Below are positions 1 to 5,446 of a stretch of DNA of 5,446 bases, piece by piece (positions within the stretch are counted from its first letter, which is position 1; the number at the start of each line of letters is the position of its first letter). The translations under genes and the position numbers were made by a program. A model generated the notes under the pieces. That model was not told where the DNA came from. It made no database searches and worked only from the letters and a program-made list of their open reading frames with translations. The stretch covers positions 1 to 5,446 of the forward strand of contig JASLKI010000119.1 in NCBI GenBank assembly GCA_030747575.1, in the 5' to 3' direction. The DNA comes from Verrucomicrobiota bacterium. Lineage in GTDB: Bacteria; Verrucomicrobiota; Verrucomicrobiia; Limisphaerales; UBA1096.

Positions 1-703
1 GGAGTCGGTCGAGTTGCTCGACCCGTCCGATTTCCCGACGATGCGCAAGCATGGTCTCATGTGCGCCATGGTCAGTTTCCCAACCGGCACGCTCAAGGAC
101 GGCAAAACCAGGGTCGGCGGTATTGGCAAGGCATTCAACCGCCTGGAGCATCACGACACGCTGGTGGAGGTTTACGGGCAGCGCATCAAGGAGACCGCCA
201 ATGCCGGGCTGAAAAACCTCATCTGTTTTTCCGGCAACCGCGACGGCATGGACGACGAGGTCGGCCTGAAAAACTGTGCCATCGGCATCAAGCGCATTCT
301 GCCTATCGCCGAGAAACACAACGTGACCATCTCGATGGAGCTGCTCAACAGCCGCGTCGACCACAAGGATTACATGTGCGACCGCACACCGTGGGGTGTC
401 GCGCTCTGTGAGGCAATCGGGTCGGAGCGTTTCGGACTGCTTTATGACATTTACCACATGCAGATCATGGAAGGGGATGTCATCCGCACAATCCGAGATA
501 ATCACAAGTACCTTTACCACTATCACACTGGCGGGAACCCAGGCCGCAACGAGATTGACGAGACGCAGGAGCTGAACTATGCGGCGATCATGCGGGCAAT
601 CCTCGCCACCGGCTACAAGGGCCACGTTGGACAGGAATTCATTCCCAAGCGCAAGGACAAACTCTCCTCGCTTGAGCAGGGTGTGCGCATCTGCGATGTT
701 TGA
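1..703 (+). CDS. Hydroxypyruvate-isomerase-like TIM-barrel sugar isomerase/epimerase (5' end missing)
   Basis: This is the C-terminal ~233 residues of a protein of the xylose-isomerase-like (AP endonuclease 2) TIM-barrel superfamily. The frame is open through the left edge: 'ESVE' precedes the TTG at 14, so the true start lies outside and roughly the first beta/alpha unit plus any leader is missing. Numbering from codon 14, the expected metal-site residues are Glu109 (ISMELLNSR), Asp145 and His148 (LLYDIYHMQIMEGD), His171 (YHYHTGGNPGR) and Glu208 (HVGQEFIP). 'DIYHMQIMEGDVI', 'NPGRNE' and 'ELNY' closely match hydroxypyruvate isomerase (Hyi) relatives, which are cytoplasmic and interconvert hydroxypyruvate and tartronate semialdehyde. 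The third metal ligand is His where I recall E. coli Hyi having Gln, as in ketose 3-epimerases, so the reaction could be an epimerisation. The fold is secure and the substrate is not. It stops 3 bases before the UxaC-like gene. Confidence 0.88.
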   Translation, partial: ESVELLDPSDFPTMRKHGLMCAMVSFPTGTLKDGKTRVGGIGKAFNRLEHHDTLVEVYGQRIKETANAGLKNLICFSGNRDGMDDEVGLKNCAIGIKRILPIAEKHNVTISMELLNSRVDHKDYMCDRTPWGVALCEAIGSERFGLLYDIYHMQIMEGDVIRTIRDNHKYLYHYHTGGNPGRNEIDETQELNYAAIMRAILATGYKGHVGQEFIPKRKDKLSSLEQGVRICDV

Positions 704-706
704 TCA

Positions 707-1963
707 ATGAGCAGCATACTTCCTGACGCCAAGCGGGAGGCCATTGCCGCCGTAGTCAGCCAGACGGTTCGCGAGGCGAGTGTGTACGATATTCACACGC
801 ATCTCTATGACCCTGCGTTCGGCGAGTTGCTGCTTTGGGGAATCGACGACCAGTTGGTGTATCACTATCTCGTTGCGGAGGCATTTCGGCATTTTGACAT
901 CGGCTACGAGGCGTTCTGGCGCTTGGCCAAGGAGGAGCAGGCGCAGATGATTTGGGATGCGCTGTTTGTCGAGAACTCGCCGTTGTCCGAAGCGTGCCGG
1001 GGTGTGTTAACGGCGCTCAATCGGCTTGGCCTGGACGCCAACCAGCGCGATCTGCCATCGATTCGTAAGTGGTTTGCCGAGCAGGATTCGGGCGACTACA
1101 TCACGCGCTGCATGGATGTGGCCAAGGTCAGGACAATCTGCATGACCAACTCGCCGTTTGACGAGTTGGAGACGCCGAAGTGGGACGCTGGCTTCGAGCG
1201 GGACGAACGGTTCACCTCGGCGCTGCGGATCGACCCGCTGCTGCTCGATTGGGATGCCACTGTGCTGCGCCTGGCCGGTGCCGGCTATGAGGTGCAGACA
1301 GATTTCTCGGGTAGAACGATGGAGGAGGTGCATCGGTTCCTGCGCGACTGGGCCAAGCGCATGGACGCGCTGTACGTGATGGTGTCGCTGCCGCCGGCGT
1401 TCGAGTACCCGGCCGACACCCAGTGCTCAAGACTGATCGACGGCGCGATACTGCCGTTCTGCAGGGAGAGTGGCCTGCCTTTTGCGCTGATGATCGGTGT
1501 GAAGCGCGGCGTGAACGCGGCAATGCAGCTGGCCGGCGACGGCGTCGGCAAGCCGGACTTGGCCAGCCTCGAGAACCTCTGCTCTGGCCATCCTGACAAC
1601 AAGTTCCTCTGCACGGTGCTGTCTCGCGAGAGTCAGCATGAGTTGTGCGTCATTGCCCGCAAGTTCCGCAATCTACATGTCTTCGGCTGCTGGTGGTTCA
1701 CCAACATTCCGAATGTGATCGAGGAGATGACGCGGATGCGGCTCGACCTGATCGGCATGAGTTTCACCGCGCAGCACTCTGACGCCCGCGTGCTTGACCA
1801 GATTATTTACAAGTGGGACCACTCACGGGAGATCATCGCTGGCGTGCTGAGGGAGAAGTACCTGAACCTGGCCGCCACCGGCTGGGAGCCAAGCGAGGTG
1901 GAGATTCAGCGTGATGTCGAGGGACTGTTCGGCGCGTCGTTCCAGCGTTTTTTGGGCAGATGA
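707..1963 (+). CDS. Uronate-isomerase-like (UxaC family) amidohydrolase-fold protein
   Basis: This 418-residue cytoplasmic protein has no signal peptide. It resembles glucuronate/uronate isomerase, which converts glucuronate to fructuronate, but is shorter than the usual ~470 residues. Near the N-terminus is the metal-binding HxH motif (YDIHTHLYDP, His30 and His32), followed by a UxaC-like 'YHYLVAEAFR' segment (residues 52-61). The C-terminal third follows E. coli UxaC as I recall it: 'LMIGVKRGVN' (261-270) for QLHIGAIRNNN, 'FGCWWFTN' (326-333) for FGSGWWFND, and 'HSDAR' (357-361) for TDSRS, which keeps the Asp359 ligand and Arg361. The His expected in the first of these is Met262. The ATG at 707 is chosen because it follows the upstream stop by 3 bases and leaves 27 residues before the first strand; there is no Shine-Dalgarno, so translational coupling is likely. 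Family membership is well supported, but activity on glucuronate is not proven because of the length and the lost His. Confidence 0.8.
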   Translation: MSSILPDAKREAIAAVVSQTVREASVYDIHTHLYDPAFGELLLWGIDDQLVYHYLVAEAFRHFDIGYEAFWRLAKEEQAQMIWDALFVENSPLSEACRGVLTALNRLGLDANQRDLPSIRKWFAEQDSGDYITRCMDVAKVRTICMTNSPFDELETPKWDAGFERDERFTSALRIDPLLLDWDATVLRLAGAGYEVQTDFSGRTMEEVHRFLRDWAKRMDALYVMVSLPPAFEYPADTQCSRLIDGAILPFCRESGLPFALMIGVKRGVNAAMQLAGDGVGKPDLASLENLCSGHPDNKFLCTVLSRESQHELCVIARKFRNLHVFGCWWFTNIPNVIEEMTRMRLDLIGMSFTAQHSDARVLDQIIYKWDHSREIIAGVLREKYLNLAATGWEPSEVEIQRDVEGLFGASFQRFLGR

Positions 1964-1999
1964 TATTTCGCGATTGGCTAAGCGTCTGGTCAAAGCCGC

Positions 2000-2028
2000 T
2001 TGACGGGGCGATTGCCGCTGAATAGCTT
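2000..2028 (+). promoter_or_regulatory. Possible sigma-70-type promoter for the exported-protein gene
   Basis: TTGACG at 2000-2005 matches five of six bases of the -35 consensus. TAGCTT at 2023-2028 keeps the three most conserved -10 positions (T1, A2, T6), and the spacer is exactly 17 bases. Transcription would start near 2035, giving a leader of about 30 bases before the ATG at 2067. It lies in the only real gap between plus-strand genes, where a change from the isomerase unit to a secreted protein would call for a new promoter. The -10 is weak and a match of this quality can arise by chance. Confidence 0.35.
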
Positions 2029-2036
2029 CACCGAGC

Positions 2037-2064
2037 CGCCGAGTTCCGGCGTACTGACTTTTTT
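2037..2064 (+). terminator. Small G+C hairpin with T6 tract (weak terminator or leader hairpin)
   Basis: CGCCG (2037-2041) pairs perfectly with CGGCG (2047-2051) around a five-base loop AGTTC. A run of six T follows at 2059-2064, separated from the stem by TACTGAC. The short stem and the seven-base gap make it a poor classical rho-independent terminator, but it is the only candidate end signal for the two-gene isomerase unit. It could instead be a 5' hairpin in the leader of the next gene, whose ATG lies two bases after the T tract. Confidence 0.3.
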
Positions 2065-2066
2065 CC

Positions 2067-3374
2067 ATGAAATTGAAACAGCTTAGTTGTTTTGCTGCCG
2101 GGTTGCTCGCCGGGGCAGCGACGCTCACGGCCAAGCCGGTTCTCGTGAACGGTGGGAAGGATCTCAAGCATTTGGCCAAGATTGAAAACAAGCTCAACGA
2201 TGGTGGCGCCGAGATCGACTTGACTGTGGTGGAACGGTCGCCTGGTCGGCCGATCGGTTATCTCGAGATGGCACAAGCTGGCAAGTTCACGAACCCGGCT
2301 TTGTGTGCTGCATGGTACTCGGAGCGGCATCAACCCAGCACGGGCGTGTACACGGTCTCCGACGAGGTCATGCTTGTCGGTGCCGAGGATATTTACGATG
2401 GTGTCAGCGGCGTGATCGGCTGGTTGGATTCCGAGTCCGGTGTCGGTATCTCTTTTACGGTCAATCATTACGACGGTTTTCAGGTGGGCACGGTTTCTTT
2501 TCTGACCGACGACCTCGACGCCAACCGGTCGCTCGACGGATTGTTCGAGTTGAACGGCTCGCCTGCGCGGGCGACCATCGATTCCACCTTTTCTGGCAAG
2601 GGGTCGTACGACGGCTCCAAGTGGGTCAGGATGGAATTGGCGTTTTCCGCCCCGACAGAAGAGGACAAGGCGGCTCTTGAGGATGTCACAGCAAGAATCA
2701 CGGCGACCGTGTTCAAGACTGGAGAAAAAATCGTTGAGGGAACTCGTGAGATTGTCCTGCTCACCAACCTGCCCATACCGGAGGGAAGCAAGCATCGGTT
2801 CGGTTATTTTGGCTACTGGGACAGCTTATGGGAGGAGGGGAACAAGGTTGCAATATACAGAAATCTAAAGATCGATGGTGAGCTCTACAACTCGCCGCCA
2901 ACCATCGAACCGATCGATGACTTGACCATTAATGAGAATGGAACCGGGGAAGTAGTTGTCCTGATCGATGACCTCGAGTCGAGTTCATCCAAGCTCGAGA
3001 TGAGCGCTGAATCATCCAACCCGGTGCTGTTGCCTGTGGAAGGGATTGCCATTGATCCATACGGCTCCGAGCGAACCTTGACCATCACGCCCAGCGCAAA
3101 TGCCCACGGCGAGGCTGTCATCACCATTTCTGTCAGCGACGGAGTGGATCAGTACTCGAGAGCATTCACATTGACGGTCAACGAGGTGAACGATCCTACG
3201 ATCCTTTCTGTTGCGCGGGGCGGTAACGGTGAATTAACCGTGGAGTGGGTTGGCGGAGGCGTGCTGCAGTCCAGTACCGACCTGAAAAGTTGGCAGGCTG
3301 TCGAAGGCGCCTCCAGCCCGTTCCCGGCCGATCCGGCAGAGGCGCGGAAATACTTTCGAGTGATTTTGGAGTGA
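2067..3374 (+). CDS. Exported protein: concanavalin-like region, cadherin/Ig-like repeat, verrucomicrobial C-terminal domain
   Basis: This 435-residue protein has a clear Sec signal peptide: Lys2 and Lys4, a hydrophobic core at about 6-19, and a likely cut after Ala22 (LTA/KP). Residues ~25-273 are rich in beta strands and resemble a LamG/concanavalin-A-like sandwich, ending in the typical strand 'VAIYRNLKIDGELYN'. Residues ~276-378 form one cadherin/Ig-like repeat: 'NSPPTIEPIDDLTINENGTG' first, then 'LTITPSANAHGEAVITISVSDG', ending in 'FTLTVNEVNDPT'. Residues ~379-435 carry 'LTVEWVGGGVLQSSTDLKSW' and end in 'KYFRVILE', a terminal domain I associate with secreted verrucomicrobial proteins. 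There is no transmembrane anchor or PEP-CTERM tail. No catalytic motif is visible, so binding carbohydrate or another surface ligand is the most reasonable role, but this is inference. The start is fixed by the signal peptide, although no Shine-Dalgarno precedes it. Base composition looks lower in G+C than in its neighbours, notably around 2680-2960. Confidence 0.8.
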   Translation: MKLKQLSCFAAGLLAGAATLTAKPVLVNGGKDLKHLAKIENKLNDGGAEIDLTVVERSPGRPIGYLEMAQAGKFTNPALCAAWYSERHQPSTGVYTVSDEVMLVGAEDIYDGVSGVIGWLDSESGVGISFTVNHYDGFQVGTVSFLTDDLDANRSLDGLFELNGSPARATIDSTFSGKGSYDGSKWVRMELAFSAPTEEDKAALEDVTARITATVFKTGEKIVEGTREIVLLTNLPIPEGSKHRFGYFGYWDSLWEEGNKVAIYRNLKIDGELYNSPPTIEPIDDLTINENGTGEVVVLIDDLESSSSKLEMSAESSNPVLLPVEGIAIDPYGSERTLTITPSANAHGEAVITISVSDGVDQYSRAFTLTVNEVNDPTILSVARGGNGELTVEWVGGGVLQSSTDLKSWQAVEGASSPFPADPAEARKYFRVILE

Positions 3375-3396
3375 CGCCCTTGGCCAGGCACCTGTC

Positions 3397-5446
3397 CTAC
3401 TCCGCGTAGGCGTCCATCCCTTCGCAGGTGCAGACCGGGTTCCGGTCACCGTGGACGCTGTCGATGCGGTTGACCGGCGGCCAGTATTTTTGCTTCCGCA
3501 ATCCCGTCACCGGGAACACCGCCTGTTCGCGGCTGTACGGCCGGTTCCATTCACCCGCCACGTCGTCGGCCGTGTGCGGCGCGTTCTTGAGCAGGTTGTT
3601 TTCCGCGTCCGTCTCTCCGTTCTCGATCGCCATGATCTCGGCGTGAATGGAGATCATCGCATCGCAGAAACGATCCAACTCGGCCCTCGGCTCGCTCTCG
3701 GTCGGTTCGACCATCATCGTCCCGGCGACCGGCCACGAGATCGTTGGGGCGTGAAAACCGTAATCCATTAGCCGCTTGGCCACATCCTCGACTGAGACCT
3801 TCCCGAACTGCCGCAAATCGACGATGCACTCGTGGGCCACGAGGCCGTTTTTCCCCCGGTACAGGATCGGGAATGTGTCGGCAAGCTGTTGGGCGATGTA
3901 GTTGGCGTTTAGGATGGCCACCTGGGTGGCCTTGGTCAGGTTCTCCGTTCCCATCATCGCGATGTACATCCAAGAGATTGGCAGGATGCCTGCGCTCCCC
4001 CATGCCGCCGCCGCGATTGCGCCGCTGTTTTCCTCCAGCGGATTGCCCGGCAGAAACGGCGAAAGATGCTCGGCAACCCCGATCGGTCCGACGCCCGGCC
4101 CGCCGCCGCCGTGCGGGATGCAGAATGTCTTGTGCAAGTTCAGATGGCAGACATCCGCCCCGATGCCTCCGGGGCTGGTTAGGCCAATCTGTGCGTTAAG
4201 ATTGGCGCCGTCCATGTACACCTGTCCGCCGTGCTCGTGGGTGATGGCGCAGATTTCGCGGATGCCTCGCTCGAAAATGCCGTTGGTGGACGGGTAGGTA
4301 ACCATGATTGCCGCCAGGTTTTCGCTGTGTTCTTCAGCGCGGGCGCGCAGGTCGTCGAGGTCGACGTCGCCGTTGTCGGTGGATTGGCCGCACGTCACCG
4401 CCACCACTTTCATCCCGGCCATCACGGCGCTGGCCGGGTTGGTTCCGTGCGCCGACATCGGGATCAGGCAGACGTTGCGTTGCGTATCGCCGCGGCTTTC
4501 GTGGTAACGGCGAATTGCCAGCAACCCGGCGAACTCGCCCTGCGAGCCGGCGTTGGGCTGGAGCGACACGGCGGCGAAGCCGGTGATTGCGGCCAGCCAG
4601 CCTTCGAGCTGCTCAAAAAGTTTATGGTAGCCCAGCGCCTGGTCAACCGGCGCGAACGGGTGAAGAGCGGCAAAGCCTGGCCAACAGATCGGGAACATTT
4701 CGGCTGCGGCGTTGAGCTTCATCGTGCACGAGCCAAGCGGAATCATCGACGTCGTGAGCGAGAGATCGCGCGCCTCCAGCTTCTTGAGATAGCGCAGCAT
4801 CTCTGTCTCCGAGTGGTGCCGGCTGAAAACCGAGTGCGTGAGAAAATCCGAAGTGCGCCGCAGCGACTCGGGAATGGCAATCGCCTCAGCGACGGTCAAC
4901 TGAAAGCCCACCGCTTGGCCACCGTTGAAAACCGCCAGCAAATCGGCCAAGTCGGCCGGTGTCACTGTTTCGTCGAGCGCGATGCTGACACGCCCGGTGC
5001 CGAGTTGCCGAAGGTTGATCCGCCGTTTCTCTGCCTCGGCAATCACGCTGTCCGCCGCCTGCCCAAGCGCGACAGTGATCGTGTCGAAAAAATGCTCCGA
5101 CTCCACCGCTTGGCCAAGCTGCCGCAAGCCGTTGGCCAACGCCTTGGCTTGGGCGTGGACGCGTCCGCCGATTTGCCGCAACCCGTCGGGGCCGTGGTAG
5201 ACGGCGTACATTGAGGCGATGTTGGCCAGCAACGCCTGCGCGGTGCAGATGTTGCTCGTGGCCTTGTCGCGGCGGATGTGCTGCTCGCGTGTCTGCAACG
5301 CCAGCCGCAGGGCAGGGCGGCCGTTCGCGTCCTTGGACACACCGACGATCCGGCCTGGCAGCCGCCGCTTGTGTTTGTCCCGTGTGGCGATGAACGCCGC
5401 GTGCGGGCCGCCGTAGCCCATCGGCACGCCGAAACGCTGCGCGCTG
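3397..5446 (-). CDS. gcvP: Glycine dehydrogenase (decarboxylating), P-protein of the glycine cleavage system (5' end missing)
   Basis: This cytoplasmic PLP enzyme decarboxylates glycine and transfers the aminomethyl group to the lipoyl arm of the H-protein GcvH. About 682 of the usual ~950 residues are visible, and the frame runs off the right edge. The GTG at 5427 is an internal Val in 'SAQRFGVPMGYGGPHAAF', not a start. Landmarks in order are 'GRIVGVSKDANGRPALR', 'QTREQHIRRDKATSNICT', 'FSRHHSETEMLRYLKKLE', 'MIPLGSCTMKLNAAAEMFPI', 'SAHGTNPASAVMAGMK', 'YMDGANLNAQIGLTSPGGIG', and the PLP-lysine motif 'HLNLHKTFCIPHGGGGPG' with the Lys codon at 4129-4131. 'DYGFHAPT', 'WPVAGTMMVEPTESEP' and 'PYSREQAVFP' follow. 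N-terminal and C-terminal halves are joined, so this is the one-chain form and not the split gcvPA/gcvPB form. No frameshift is seen. No gcvT or gcvH is visible; if present in the same operon they lie beyond the right edge, because gcvP is the last gene on its strand here. Confidence 0.98.
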   Translation of the reverse strand, partial: SAQRFGVPMGYGGPHAAFIATRDKHKRRLPGRIVGVSKDANGRPALRLALQTREQHIRRDKATSNICTAQALLANIASMYAVYHGPDGLRQIGGRVHAQAKALANGLRQLGQAVESEHFFDTITVALGQAADSVIAEAEKRRINLRQLGTGRVSIALDETVTPADLADLLAVFNGGQAVGFQLTVAEAIAIPESLRRTSDFLTHSVFSRHHSETEMLRYLKKLEARDLSLTTSMIPLGSCTMKLNAAAEMFPICWPGFAALHPFAPVDQALGYHKLFEQLEGWLAAITGFAAVSLQPNAGSQGEFAGLLAIRRYHESRGDTQRNVCLIPMSAHGTNPASAVMAGMKVVAVTCGQSTDNGDVDLDDLRARAEEHSENLAAIMVTYPSTNGIFERGIREICAITHEHGGQVYMDGANLNAQIGLTSPGGIGADVCHLNLHKTFCIPHGGGGPGVGPIGVAEHLSPFLPGNPLEENSGAIAAAAWGSAGILPISWMYIAMMGTENLTKATQVAILNANYIAQQLADTFPILYRGKNGLVAHECIVDLRQFGKVSVEDVAKRLMDYGFHAPTISWPVAGTMMVEPTESEPRAELDRFCDAMISIHAEIMAIENGETDAENNLLKNAPHTADDVAGEWNRPYSREQAVFPVTGLRKQKYWPPVNRIDSVHGDRNPVCTCEGMDAYAE

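Noticed and set aside
14..16. TTG as the start of the TIM-barrel gene
   Set aside because: The frame is open to the left edge and the first beta/alpha unit of the barrel would be missing, so the true start lies outside the window.
1212..1639. Several overlapping minus-strand frames within the UxaC-like gene
   Set aside because: They are shadows of a gene whose plus-strand frame carries family motifs throughout.
1964..2066. Small RNA gene or riboswitch in the spacer
   Set aside because: At 103 bases with only one 5-bp stem, it shows no recognisable riboswitch core, and no glycine-riboswitch-like sequence is present.
2028..2795. Minus-strand open frame (255 codons) across the start of the exported-protein gene
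   Set aside because: The opposite strand encodes a convincing signal peptide and recognisable C-terminal domains. The antisense frame has no recognisable domain and is rich in Arg and His.
3375..3396. Terminator hairpin in the convergent gap
   Set aside because: The gap holds TGGCCA and a three-base GCC/GGC pairing at most, with no T run on either strand.
4231..5214. Long plus-strand open frame (327 codons) antisense to gcvP
   Set aside because: It lies wholly inside the unmistakable gcvP coding region. Its translation is Arg-, Ala- and Val-rich low-information sequence with no motif, as expected for the opposite strand of a high-G+C gene.
5425..5427. GTG as the start codon of gcvP
   Set aside because: The frame continues upstream as SAQRFG, matching the conserved P-protein segment, so this GTG is an internal Val codon and the gene is cut by the window edge.

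Overview
The window reads as ordinary chromosomal DNA, rich in G+C, from a Gram-negative environmental bacterium. The best guess is the Planctomycetota-Verrucomicrobiota group, most likely Verrucomicrobiota. Three things suggest this: the C-terminal domain of the secreted protein, with its 'VEWVGGGVLQSSTDLKSW' motif, which I associate with secreted verrucomicrobial proteins; the hydroxypyruvate-isomerase-like TIM barrel next to a shortened uronate-isomerase-like protein; and the lack of Shine-Dalgarno sequences before both visible start codons. The lineage is inferred from protein style, not from a marker gene.

Layout: (1) 1-703, plus strand: the 3' part of a sugar isomerase/epimerase TIM-barrel gene cut by the left edge. 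(2) 707-1963, plus strand: a complete 418-residue UxaC-like amidohydrolase-fold protein, 3 bases after the first gene and so almost certainly co-transcribed. (3) 1964-2066: a 103-base spacer with a possible sigma-70-type promoter, a small G+C hairpin and a T6 tract next to the following start codon. (4) 2067-3374, plus strand: a complete 435-residue exported protein with a signal peptide, a concanavalin-like beta region, one cadherin/Ig-like repeat and the verrucomicrobial C-terminal domain. (5) 3397-5446, minus strand: the C-terminal ~680 residues of glycine dehydrogenase (GcvP), cut by the right edge and convergent with gene 4 across only 22 bases.

Working together: genes 1 and 2 look like a small catabolic unit for a sugar or sugar acid, both with isomerase-type folds, but the substrate cannot be read from the sequence. 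The exported protein may act at the cell surface, perhaps binding carbohydrate, but its link to the unit is only proximity. GcvP belongs to the glycine cleavage system and is an unrelated housekeeping neighbour. I see no RNA genes, CRISPR arrays, insertion sequences, phage genes, toxin-antitoxin pairs or defence genes. I found no clear new system. The most interesting points are the altered active-site positions in the two isomerase-like proteins and the compact leader of the exported protein.
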